Both the position numbers and the translations under genes were made by a program. DNA of 48,173 nucleotides from Bacilli bacterium (GTDB lineage Bacteria > Bacillota_I > Bacilli_A > RF39 > UBA660), in contig JAGAYJ010000003.1 of the NCBI GenBank assembly GCA_017940575.1, positions 1 to 48,173 on the forward strand, read 5' to 3'. This document shows, piece by piece, positions 26,625 to 33,556 of the stretch (positions within the stretch are counted from its first letter, which is position 1; every line of letters begins with the position of its first letter). The notes under the pieces are model-generated. The model was not told the origin of the DNA. It worked only from the letters and a program-made list of their open reading frames with translations, and ran no database searches.

Positions 26625-27143
26625 ATGAACGAATTAGATATTAAAAAACTTGTTGTCGAAGATGAAAATACATTCTTTAGTGATAAGAAGAATCAAAATT
26701 GTTTTTTATTAAAAGCTCTTACTAGAAAAGAATTACGTGATGAATATTATTCTAATATTGATCTTAATTATTATACTATGGATAATTATAATCGCTTGAA
26801 AAAATATTATTACAAGGTTTCTGATCAAATAGATAGATTATCTTATATTAATCAAAAACTTATGAATCATGGAATTATTTTAGATATATTAGTAAATCAA
26901 ATAGATTCTCTAGAAATTGATTGTATGATTAAAAAAGAAAAAATAAATGAGTTTAATAATAAATTATCACATATGTTATATTTAGGCATAATAAGTGAAA
27001 AAGAAGCCTTAAACAGAGGATTTACTCATAAACATATAAGAAGATTAAATCGCATGTCACAAAATCAAATAGAAATGGCATATGATTCATATTTAAATGG
27101 CTATGAGTTAGATAAGGAACATGTTAAAATAAAAAGATATTAA
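26625..27143 (+). CDS. hypothetical helical protein, 172 residues
   Basis: I do not recognise this protein. It is charged, rich in Asn, Lys, Tyr and Ile, predicted mostly helical with possible coiled coil between residues 55 and 115, and has no membrane segment or signal peptide. The start is placed at the ATG after AAAGGGG; the ATG at 26607 lies upstream of that site. It has its own promoter and terminator. Codon and base usage match the neighbouring accessory genes rather than the ribosomal genes. Confidence 0.65.
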   Translation: MNELDIKKLVVEDENTFFSDKKNQNCFLLKALTRKELRDEYYSNIDLNYYTMDNYNRLKKYYYKVSDQIDRLSYINQKLMNHGIILDILVNQIDSLEIDCMIKKEKINEFNNKLSHMLYLGIISEKEALNRGFTHKHIRRLNRMSQNQIEMAYDSYLNGYELDKEHVKIKRY

Positions 27144-27158
27144 AAGTATCTTTTTTTT
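27131..27158 (+). terminator. terminator after the unknown helical protein
   Basis: AAAAAGATA, loop containing the stop codon, TATC and eight Ts. Confidence 0.75.
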
Positions 27159-27224
27159 GTACGACAATTCTTTTAAATTCTTTACTTTTTTACTTATTTT
27201 TAATATAATTAAAGTGGTGATAAT

Positions 27225-27974
27225 ATGAAGGCACTTGTAACAGGAGCATCTAGTGGAATTGGTAAGGATATAGCTATTGCTTTATCTGAAATGGGATATG
27301 ATTTAATACTAGTTGCTAGAAGAAAAACAAAACTTGAACAATTAAAAAAACAATTACCTGGTAAAACTACAACTATTGTTATGGATTTATCTTCAACTGC
27401 TAATTGTATGAAACTATATGACAAAGTTAAAAAAGAAGATATTGAAGTTGTTGTTAATAATGCAGGATTTGGTTTATTTGGTGAATTTGATAAAACTAAT
27501 TTAGATAAAGAACTTGATATGATTGATACAAATATTAAAGCAGTGCATATCTTAACTAAACTTTTCTTAAAAGATTTCAAAGAAAAAGACTCAGGATATA
27601 TTTTAAATGTAGCTTCATCTGCAGGTTTCTTATCTGGTCCATTAATGGCAACTTATTACGCTACTAAGGGATATGTTTTAAAGCTAACTGAAGCTATATA
27701 CGAAGAGCTTAGAAGAGATGGTTCAAATGTATATATTGGTGCTTTATGTCCAGGACCTGTTGATACTGAATTTAATAAAGTCGCTAAAGTTAAATTTAGT
27801 ATAAAACCAATGACTAGTGAAAAAGTTGCTGAATATGCAGTTGATCAAATGTTAAAGAAAAAAACAATAATTATTCCTGGATTTAAAACAAAATTTGTTA
27901 GATTATCAGGATTACTTCCTAGGAAATTACTTTTAAGACTTAATTATAATGTTCAAAAAAAGAAGGATGATTAA
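27225..27974 (+). CDS. short-chain dehydrogenase/reductase
   Basis: 249-residue classical SDR with Rossmann nucleotide-binding motif TGASSGIG (6-13), VVNNAGFG, the catalytic serine in NVASSAG, the YxxxK pair in YYATKG, and PGPVDTEF. The arginines after beta-strand 2 (LVARRKTKL) suggest NADP(H) preference. The YqjQ/DltE-like subgroup fits best; the substrate cannot be told. Preceded by GGTGATA; its stop abuts the next ATG with no gap, so it is in one operon with the prepilin-like gene. Confidence 0.85.
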   Translation: MKALVTGASSGIGKDIAIALSEMGYDLILVARRKTKLEQLKKQLPGKTTTIVMDLSSTANCMKLYDKVKKEDIEVVVNNAGFGLFGEFDKTNLDKELDMIDTNIKAVHILTKLFLKDFKEKDSGYILNVASSAGFLSGPLMATYYATKGYVLKLTEAIYEELRRDGSNVYIGALCPGPVDTEFNKVAKVKFSIKPMTSEKVAEYAVDQMLKKKTIIIPGFKTKFVRLSGLLPRKLLLRLNYNVQKKKDD

Positions 27975-28589
27975 ATGAATAATAAAGGTTTAACTCTTGT
28001 TGAGGTAATAGCTACGTTAGTTGTATTATCTATAGTTGCACTTATAGTAACTCCTAATATAGCAGTTAGTATTAAAGATTATAAAAAAAGAACTTTAGAA
28101 TCACAATTAAGTGCTGTTGAAGGAGCAACAAAAAACTGGGTTGCTGATAATATTGATAAAGTAAATTGTACAGATGATGATAGTAGTGCACTTATGGTTG
28201 ATATTAATAAACTTCAAACAGATGCATATTTGGATGAAAAGTTGAAAAATCCAAATGGTGGTTATTTAGATAGTACTGATACATTTGGTTTAGTATCTTG
28301 TAAAACTGTTGTTGATGAAACTAATAACTTAGAGACCAATTATAAATATACATATGGTGCTTTTTTAAGTATTAATGATTATTTAGAACATATGGCTATT
28401 GAATATGTCAAAGATAATAATAATATAGATGCAACTGTAACAACATCTACTCTTCAAAATGAAAAATATGTTTATAGAACAATAAAGAATCTTGATGGTA
28501 TAAGTGTTTCTATTCCATCAAAAACTATAAGCGTTAAAGTAACTACTACAAATGACGGTAAATATAATTATGAAACTAAGATGAATTAA
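27975..28589 (+). CDS. orphan type IV prepilin-like protein
   Basis: 204 residues beginning MNNKGLTLVEVIATLVVLS: a short basic leader, a glycine-leucine cleavage site for prepilin peptidase after residue 5, Glu at +5, and a hydrophobic helix of about 20 residues, all hallmarks of class III signal peptides. The remainder is polar with two cysteines near 60 and 104 and no recognised domain. No prepilin peptidase, pilus ATPase or membrane platform is in the window. AAGGATGA lies before the ATG. It could be a pseudopilin of a Com-like system encoded elsewhere. Confidence 0.75.
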   Translation: MNNKGLTLVEVIATLVVLSIVALIVTPNIAVSIKDYKKRTLESQLSAVEGATKNWVADNIDKVNCTDDDSSALMVDINKLQTDAYLDEKLKNPNGGYLDSTDTFGLVSCKTVVDETNNLETNYKYTYGAFLSINDYLEHMAIEYVKDNNNIDATVTTSTLQNEKYVYRTIKNLDGISVSIPSKTISVKVTTTNDGKYNYETKMN

Positions 28590-28613
28590 AAAAGGTCAAA
28601 TTGATCTTTTTTT
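28588..28613 (+). terminator. terminator after the prepilin-like gene
   Basis: Short GGTCA/TGATC stem flanked by A-run and T-run directly at the stop codon. Confidence 0.65.
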
Positions 28614-28668
28614 ATGGAAAAAATATTTTATTTATACTATAATAGAAAATAGTATTTTGAGGTGAATT

Positions 28669-29271
28669 ATGAGTAAAAATAATAAAATAAATATTATCCC
28701 TAATTCGTATACTGCTATACTATGCTCAAACAATGTTGATAAGATTAAACTTGGAAATGCTATAAAGAATAAAAATGATTTGATTATTACAACAAATGCT
28801 AAGGATAATAGTGAAGAATTTGATAAAAAAATAGTGAATTTGCTTAAAATAAATAGTTTAATGTTATGTGATTTTAATACACTAAGTATTGGTGAGAGAC
28901 AAATGGTTCAAATATCTAAAGCATTAAGTTATAATTTTGATAGATTAATAGTTGTTGATGCTATTTCAAATGTCTCAACTATCAATAAAGAAAAAATATT
29001 AAAATACTTAAAAAAATATAATAATAAAACAATTATATATATTACAAGTAATAAAGAAGATATAGTATATTTTGAAAACTTTATATTATATGATAATAAG
29101 GTAATTCTAAATGATAAACTATCTAATGTGCTTGATAAGGAAAAAGAATTTAAACTAGCAGGATTTGATCTTCCTTTTATGCCACTTCTTTCTCTTAAAT
29201 TAAAATATTATAATTTACTTGATAGGCCAATTATTTCAATGGATAGGATGGTTGATAAATTATGGAAATAA
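28669..29271 (+). CDS. degenerate ECF transporter ATPase, EcfA1-like, without Walker A
   Basis: 200 residues at the conserved ecfA1 position between the alpha operon and truA. The ABC fold is recognisable from the signature LSIGERQ (72-78) and the Walker B strand LIVVDAIS (93-100), but the catalytic Glu after Asp97 is Ala. The Walker A loop reads CSNNVDKIKL (19-28): the lysine aligns but the glycines and Ser/Thr are gone. The switch histidine is also missing (ITSNKED). It is about 80 residues shorter than normal EcfA. It overlaps the next gene by 10 nt. Family assignment rests on motifs and synteny; transport is unlikely by itself. Confidence 0.7.
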   Translation: MSKNNKINIIPNSYTAILCSNNVDKIKLGNAIKNKNDLIITTNAKDNSEEFDKKIVNLLKINSLMLCDFNTLSIGERQMVQISKALSYNFDRLIVVDAISNVSTINKEKILKYLKKYNNKTIIYITSNKEDIVYFENFILYDNKVILNDKLSNVLDKEKEFKLAGFDLPFMPLLSLKLKYYNLLDRPIISMDRMVDKLWK

Positions 29272-30047
29272 TAATTAAGGATTTATCATATACATACTCA
29301 AAGGTTAACTATCAAGAAAAAAAAGTATTTAACAAATTGAATCTTAATATAAAAGAAAATATAAATTGTATTATAGGAATAAACGGTTGTGGAAAAACAA
29401 CACTTCTTGATTTAATTGCAGGTGAATTAAAGAGTGATGCAATAACAATTCCAAAAAGGGTTAAAATCGGATATGTTAAAGGAGAACCATTATTTGTAAC
29501 GGATACAGTTAGGGAAGAGTTAATATATTCAATGATGGAACATAATTATAAAATAAGCGAAAAAAGAATAATAGATGTACTTCTTATGGTTGGAATAGAT
29601 GATAGTTTAGTTGATTCAAAAATATCATCTTTATCGCTTTCTGATAAACGCCTTTTATCACTTGCAACAGCACTTATATATAATCCCAATTTAATACTAA
29701 TTGATAATTTTACAGAAGAGTTAGATGACTTTAATAAAAATAAAATAATTAAATTAATTAAAATGCTTAAAACACGTTTTAATAAGACGTTTATAATTGC
29801 CTCAAATGACCTAGAATTTGTTCATAAAGTTGCTGATGAAGTATTTGTAATAAGTAATAAAAAAGTAGCTTTAAAAGGCAATAAATATGATATCTTTAAA
29901 AAAGAAGAACAATTAAAAAAATATGGACTTAGTGTTCCAAATATTATTAAATTTGAAAATTTGACTTTAAAAAAGAAAAATATTAGACTGGGCTATAGAG
30001 ATGAGATTAACGATTTGATAAAAGATATATATAGACATTCTTATTAA
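29262..30047 (+). CDS. ECF transporter ATPase, EcfA2-like, catalytic Glu replaced
   Basis: 261-residue ABC ATPase with intact Walker A GINGCGKTT (39-47). The Q-loop is lost (GYVKGEP), the signature is degenerate (LSLSDKR, 124-130), the Walker B glutamate is Asn149 in LILIDNFT, and the H-loop histidine is replaced in IIASNDLE (Asn182). The gene lies where ecfA2 normally does, but ecfT, which usually follows, is absent and truA comes next. In a dimer with the upstream protein, one composite ATP site (this Walker A plus the other signature) could still bind ATP without ordinary hydrolysis. Confidence 0.75.
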   Translation: MEIIIKDLSYTYSKVNYQEKKVFNKLNLNIKENINCIIGINGCGKTTLLDLIAGELKSDAITIPKRVKIGYVKGEPLFVTDTVREELIYSMMEHNYKISEKRIIDVLLMVGIDDSLVDSKISSLSLSDKRLLSLATALIYNPNLILIDNFTEELDDFNKNKIIKLIKMLKTRFNKTFIIASNDLEFVHKVADEVFVISNKKVALKGNKYDIFKKEEQLKKYGLSVPNIIKFENLTLKKKNIRLGYRDEINDLIKDIYRHSY

Positions 30048-30056
30048 GGAGGAGTT

Positions 30057-30788
30057 ATGAGATATTTACTTACATTTTCATATGACGGTACTTTATTCTA
30101 TGGTTATCAAAAACAAAAGAATAAAAGAACTGTTCAAGAAGAAATAGAGAAAGTTTTATCTAAGATAAATAATGAATTTACTGCTATTTCAGCAAGTGGT
30201 AGAACAGATGCTCATGTACATGCAATAAATCAAAAAGCTCATTTTGACTCATCTAAAGAATATAATTTAGATAGACTTAAACATTCAATGAATAAGATGT
30301 TACCAAATGATATTTTCATTAAGAATATTGAAAGAGTTAATGATACATTTCATGCAAGATTTGATGTTATAAAAAAAGAATATGTTTATAAGATTAATAT
30401 TGGAGAGTATGACCCATTTTCAAGAGAATATATATATCAATATAATTGGAATTTAAATGTTGAAAAAATGCGTGAAGCAATTAATTATTTAAAAGGAACT
30501 CATAATTTTAAATCTGTAACTAAGACTATTAAAGAAGAAAAAGATTATGTAAGAACTATATATGATGCTAAAATTAATGTAAAGGATGATATTATTATTA
30601 TATCTTTTGTCGGTAGTGGTTTTATGAGATATATGGTTCGTAATATGGTAGGACTATTAATTGCAGTTGGCGAAGAGAAAATTAAACCTATTGATATTGT
30701 TGATATTTTAAATAAAGAAGATAGAATATTCGCTAAGAAAACTGCTCCAGCAGAAGGCTTGTATTTAACAAATGTATATTATGAGTAA
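30057..30788 (+). CDS. truA: tRNA pseudouridine(38-40) synthase TruA
   Basis: 243-residue enzyme that makes pseudouridine in the anticodon arm. It shows the opening YLLTFSYDGTLFYGYQKQ, the catalytic aspartate in SGRTDAHVHA (residue 51), and the C-terminal GSGFMRYMVRNMVG. SGRTDAHVHA differs from the common GRTDAGVHA by one residue. AAGGAGGAG precedes the ATG. Its place before rplM-rpsI is standard in Firmicutes. Confidence 0.96.
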   Translation: MRYLLTFSYDGTLFYGYQKQKNKRTVQEEIEKVLSKINNEFTAISASGRTDAHVHAINQKAHFDSSKEYNLDRLKHSMNKMLPNDIFIKNIERVNDTFHARFDVIKKEYVYKINIGEYDPFSREYIYQYNWNLNVEKMREAINYLKGTHNFKSVTKTIKEEKDYVRTIYDAKINVKDDIIIISFVGSGFMRYMVRNMVGLLIAVGEEKIKPIDIVDILNKEDRIFAKKTAPAEGLYLTNVYYE

Positions 30789-30813
30789 AAATTGATAAAA
30801 TACCTTATTTTTC

Positions 30814-30842
30814 TTGACAAATCACTAATATTTTAGTACAAT
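30814..30842 (+). promoter_or_regulatory. promoter of rplM-rpsI
   Basis: TTGACA, 17-nt spacer, TACAAT. Transcription should start near 30849, leaving a leader of about 83 nt. Confidence 0.8.
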
Positions 30843-30848
30843 TTAACT

Positions 30849-30931
30849 TGGTACATTTAATTAATCCCATCGAGATAAATATTGGGAACATTTATCTCAA
30901 AGAAATCTATTATTTAGAAAGGGAAATATTT
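30849..30931 (+). promoter_or_regulatory. L13 leader-type RNA with pseudoknot
   Basis: A perfect 9-bp stem GAGATAAAT (30872-30880) / ATTTATCTC (30890-30898) encloses the loop ATTGGGAAC. TGGGA in that loop (30883-30887) can pair with TCCCA just upstream (30865-30869), making an H-type pseudoknot. L13 leaders that regulate rplM-rpsI are known in Firmicutes; whether this one fits that model needs an alignment. Confidence 0.55.
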
Positions 30932-31366
30932 ATGAAAGATACATATATGCAAAGAAAAGAAGATGTAGTGCGTAATTGGTATGTAGTTGACGCTGAAGGA
31001 CAAAACTTAGGTCGTGTAGCTGCTCAAGTATCTATGGTACTTATGGGTAAAAACAAACCAACTTATACACCACATATCGATTGTGGAGATAACGTTATTG
31101 TTATCAATGCTTCAAAAGTTAACTTAACTGGTAAAAAATTAGATAATAAAATCTATTACAACCATTCAGGTTATACTGGAGGATTAAGAGAAAGAACTGC
31201 TCGCGAAATGAAAGAAAACTATCCAGTTGAAATGATTGAAAGAGCTGTTAAAGGAATGCTTCCAAAAGGAAGACTTGGACGTCAAATGTATAAAAAATTA
31301 TTCGTTTATGAAAATGGAGATCATCCACACATGGCTCAAAAGCCTGTTGAGATGAAATTAAAATAG
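30932..31366 (+). CDS. rplM: 50S ribosomal protein L13
   Basis: 144 residues starting [20 protein letters not shown] and containing [31 protein letters not shown] and [13 protein letters not shown]. The start follows AGAAAGGGAAA; the upstream in-frame ATG at 30848 would place the leader pseudoknot inside the coding region. Cotranscribed with rpsI. Confidence 0.96.
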   Translation: MKDTYMQRKEDVVRNWYVVDAEGQNLGRVAAQVSMVLMGKNKPTYTPHIDCGDNVIVINASKVNLTGKKLDNKIYYNHSGYTGGLRERTAREMKENYPVEMIERAVKGMLPKGRLGRQMYKKLFVYENGDHPHMAQKPVEMKLK

Positions 31367-31377
31367 GAGGTAACTAG

Positions 31378-31791
31378 ATGGCTAATAAAGTATTTACTGG
31401 TACAGGTAGAAGAAAATCTTCAGTTGCTCAAGTTAGAATGGTTCCTGGTAAAGGAAACATTACAGTTAATGGTAGAGATGTAAGAGACTTCTTCCCATAT
31501 GAAACTAATGTAATGGATTTAAAACAACCATTAGTTGCTACAAATAACGAAGAAACATTTGATATTGAAGTTAAAGTTAATGGTGGAGGATTCACTGGAC
31601 AAACTGGTGCTATTAGATTAGGTATCACTAGAGCATTACTTGAATATGATGCTGCTAATGAAGGAAAAGAAGATAGCTACAGAACAATCTTAAAAAGAGC
31701 TGGTTTCATTACAAGAGATTCAAGAATGAAAGAACGTAAAAAACCAGGACTTAAAGCAGCTCGTAGAGCTCCACAATTCTCAAAAAGATAA
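31378..31791 (+). CDS. rpsI: 30S ribosomal protein S9
   Basis: 137-residue protein whose C-terminal arm reaches the P-site tRNA; it ends in the canonical [37 protein letters not shown] is the family N-terminus. TAGGAGG precedes the ATG. The last codons, stop and terminator form the left copy of a 47-bp direct repeat that recurs at 32912-32958, marking an insertion immediately downstream. Confidence 0.97.
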   Translation: MANKVFTGTGRRKSSVAQVRMVPGKGNITVNGRDVRDFFPYETNVMDLKQPLVATNNEETFDIEVKVNGGGFTGQTGAIRLGITRALLEYDAANEGKEDSYRTILKRAGFITRDSRMKERKKPGLKAARRAPQFSKR

Positions 31792-31832
31792 TATTTGTAT
31801 ATATCAAAAAGTCAGTTTATACTGGCTTTTTT
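31786..31832 (+). repeat. 47-bp direct repeat, left copy (attL-like)
   Basis: Starts at the last codons of rpsI (AGATAA, with the stop) and runs through the terminator T-run. An exact second copy lies at 32912-32958 in the same orientation. Such a duplication of a gene's 3' end is what site-specific integration leaves. Confidence 0.85.
31806..31832 (+). terminator. terminator after rpsI (left repeat copy)
   Basis: AGTCAGT, TTAT loop, ACTGGCT with one G-T pair, flanked by A- and T-runs. Identical sequence recurs at 32932-32958. Confidence 0.85.
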
Positions 31833-31871
31833 GCATGCCATAAAAACCAATTTTAAAACGGAACTAGCGCC

Positions 31872-31904
31872 GTAGGCTACAAGTAGGCTACAGGTAGGCT
31901 ACAC
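31872..31904 (+). repeat. three tandem 11-bp repeats, left end of the element
   Basis: GTAGGCTACAA, GTAGGCTACAG, GTAGGCTACAC in perfect register. They resemble arm-type integrase binding sites and match the two units at 32845-32866. Confidence 0.8.
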
Positions 31905-31966
31905 GAACTTCGCAAACCATTTATTTATCTTAGACTAGTCGTGCAAGCTAGGTGAACAAAATATAT

Positions 31967-32003
31967 AAAAAAAAGAATAATTAATTTTTATTGTGAATTA
32001 TTC
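31967..32003 (-). terminator. terminator of the repressor pseudogene
   Basis: GAATAATT/AATTATTC stem (31975-31982 with 31996-32003) followed on the - strand by eight Ts. It overlaps the end of the extended HTH reading frame. Confidence 0.75.
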
Positions 32004-32251
32004 TTTTTATTTATATCTATTGGATTAAATAAATCTCTTATATCAATTCCTAATACCTCAGCAAAATTTCATAATGTTCCCAAGCTAAAAGTTTGATAAT
32101 ATTTTTCACTTTCTATATTCATTATAAAACCTTCACTATAGTTACATAATTCCGCAAATTTTGCTTGAGTTAATCCTTTAAGTTTTCTTTGCTTTTTAAG
32201 GTTTTTAGCTACAAGATAATATATATAATTTTCATCATTTTTATTTATCAT
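31988..32251 (-). pseudogene. XRE-family repressor interrupted by an in-frame TGA
   Basis: The frame opens with MINKNDENY after AAAGGTG and reads a classical Cro/CI helix-turn-helix: NLKKQRKLKGLTQAKFAELC, then NYSEGFIMNIE. It stops at TGA (32069-32071) right after SLGTL. The same frame continues to a TAA at 31988-31990 with NFAEVLGIDIRDLFNPIDI, the usual end of such domains, so the TGA stands where Trp or a similar residue would be: 60 residues are made, 87 were probably intended. Either a point mutation (TGG to TGA) or an origin in a host that reads TGA as Trp explains it. The truncated product keeps most of the HTH. Confidence 0.7.
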
Positions 32252-32284
32252 TAAAGCATCACACCTTTCACTATTTATATTTTC

Positions 32285-32322
32285 TCACCTATTCGGTGAA
32301 AATATACTCACTCATTCGTTGA
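32285..32322. promoter_or_regulatory. two 15-bp operator-like palindromes in the divergent promoter region
   Basis: TCACC-TATTC-GGTGA (32285-32299) is a perfect 5-bp inverted repeat; TCACT-CATTC-GTTGA (32308-32322) is a degenerate second copy centred 23 bp away, about two helical turns. They lie between the divergent repressor and zinc-ribbon genes, just upstream of a TATAAT at 32332-32337, and are probable binding sites for the repressor. Confidence 0.6.
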
Positions 32323-32360
32323 GGTTTGTGATATAATTAAATTGAAAGGAGTGAATCATT

Positions 32361-32771
32361 ATGAAAAAATGCAAATATTGCCAAACTGAAATCGACAAGA
32401 AAGCTAAAATATGTCCACAGTGTCATAAAAGTCAGGCTAATCCATTTTTTACTGCGCTAAGAATTATCTTAGGAATCTTTATAGTATTTATCGGAATTGG
32501 GGTTATAGCTGGTATAGGTAGCAATTCAGAAGAAAAAGATGAAGATAAGTGCTATATTACACTGGAAGAGTTTAACAAAATAGAAAATGGAATGACATAT
32601 GATCAGGTAAAAGATATTGTTGGATGCGAAGGCACAGTTAATTCAGATACTGAAATAATGGGTTCTAAAATGACAATCTATTCATGGTATGGTAAAGATG
32701 GAATATCGAATGCTAATGTAAATATTCAAGACAATAAATTAATTAATAAGACACAAATAGGATTAAAATAG
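32361..32771 (+). CDS. zinc-ribbon membrane protein with DUF3862/SmpA-like domain
   Basis: 136 residues. A zinc ribbon opens the protein (CKYC at 4-7 and CPQC at 18-21), then one membrane helix (about 32-52) and an outside domain starting ITLEEFNKIENGMTYDQVKDIVG, the typical opening of SmpA/BLIP-like folds in which a short helix precedes a small beta sheet. Expected topology is ribbon inside, domain outside. Function unknown; cargo of the small inserted element. GAAAGGAGTG precedes the ATG, and the promoter region contains the twin operators. Confidence 0.7.
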   Translation: MKKCKYCQTEIDKKAKICPQCHKSQANPFFTALRIILGIFIVFIGIGVIAGIGSNSEEKDEDKCYITLEEFNKIENGMTYDQVKDIVGCEGTVNSDTEIMGSKMTIYSWYGKDGISNANVNIQDNKLINKTQIGLK

Positions 32772-32844
32772 TCTGATTTTATAATAGTGACAGTAATAGG
32801 AAGAAAATTACTAAGATATTGCTAAGAGCGCATAATATTATTAT

Positions 32845-32866
32845 GTAGGCGACAGTTAGGCTACAA
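32845..32866 (+). repeat. two tandem 11-bp repeats, right end of the element
   Basis: GTAGGCGACAG and TTAGGCTACAA, one mismatch each from the left-end unit GTAGGCTACA(A/G/C), same orientation and same 11-bp period. Confidence 0.7.
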
Positions 32867-32911
32867 ATGCTCCGTAAAGCCCCATAAATAAAGGGATGCT
32901 AATTTAGTAAG

Positions 32912-32958
32912 AGATAATATTTGTATATATCAAAAAGTCAGTTTATACTGGCTTTTTT
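32912..32958 (+). repeat. 47-bp direct repeat, right copy (attR-like)
   Basis: Exact copy of 31786-31832 including the AGATAA that ends rpsI and its terminator. Distance between copies is 1126 bp. The 234-nt gap 32772-33005 otherwise holds the right 11-bp repeats and a promoter-like TATAAT before the next gene. Confidence 0.85.
32932..32958 (+). terminator. duplicated rpsI terminator
   Basis: Second copy of the rpsI terminator hairpin within the right repeat; it now ends transcripts of the zinc-ribbon gene. Confidence 0.8.
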
Positions 32959-33005
32959 CTATACTGGTAAATACCTATATGTTATAATAAATATGGAGTG
33001 ATTCT

Positions 33006-33461
33006 ATGAAGAAGAAAAGATTTATTTTTGTTTTTATATTTTTCTTAATTATAATTTGTGCATTTATCTGTGCAAATGTTTATAAATATAATAAAAACAA
33101 ACAAGAAGAAAAAAGATATATAGAAATAAGACAAAATGTAAAAGATGCTATAGAAATTCTTATTAAAGCGCAAATGCCATATTGTCCTATTGAATCTAAT
33201 GTTGATGAAGAATTATATGAAAAAGGTTTTGGTAAAATATATACTGCAGCTTCTTTAAATAGTATGGGGTTATTAAGTAAAAATGATGTTTTGGAACCAG
33301 ATGGTAAGTCGTATTGTGATGTTTATGGACGTGCCCAAGTTTATTTTAAAGACAAAAATGATCAAATGCATAATTGTAAGGTCACATATAAAATGTATTT
33401 AAAATGCTCAAAGTTCGAGGATAAAGGTTTTGTTAAGTGGGATGAATGGTTGGATGATTAA
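33006..33461 (+). CDS. hypothetical secreted or membrane-anchored protein, 151 residues
   Basis: Basic N-terminus (MKKKRF) and a strongly hydrophobic helix (about 7-26), then a soluble outer domain with four cysteines (in PYCPI, SYCDVYG, HNCKVTY and LKCSKFE) that could form disulfides. No family recognised; the layout around VKDAIEILIKAQMPY vaguely recalls pilin-like or prepilin-associated domains, which I do not claim. GGAGTG precedes the ATG. Immediately right of the inserted element. Confidence 0.6.
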   Translation: MKKKRFIFVFIFFLIIICAFICANVYKYNKNKQEEKRYIEIRQNVKDAIEILIKAQMPYCPIESNVDEELYEKGFGKIYTAASLNSMGLLSKNDVLEPDGKSYCDVYGRAQVYFKDKNDQMHNCKVTYKMYLKCSKFEDKGFVKWDEWLDD

Positions 33462-33496
33462 TTATTTAACCTTTAAGGTATTATTTTGTCTATAAT

Positions 33497-33525
33497 TTGA
33501 CTATGTGTTAATAAATTTTTATAAT
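33497..33525 (+). promoter_or_regulatory. promoter of the DUF3592 gene
   Basis: TTGACT, 17-nt spacer, TATAAT, followed by AAAAGGAGGAAT. Confidence 0.75.
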
Positions 33526-33556
33526 ATACTTAGAGATTTTTAAAAGGAGGAATAGA

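Larger units (their letters stand above)
31833..32958 (+). mobile_element. small integrated element or remnant at the rpsI 3' end
   Basis: About 1.1 kb between and including the right copy of the 47-bp duplication. It carries 11-bp iterated repeats near each end, a divergent repressor (with in-frame TGA)/zinc-ribbon gene pair and a double operator. No integrase or transposase ORF is present, so it is either a non-autonomous element mobilised in trans or a deletion remnant of a larger integrative element. Confidence 0.6.

Noticed and set aside
31988-32251. Use of genetic code 4 (TGA as Trp) by the whole genome, suggested by the in-frame TGA in the repressor gene.
   Set aside because: map ends in TGA directly before the infA ribosome binding site, and every Trp position checked in core genes is TGG; only the inserted element shows an internal TGA.
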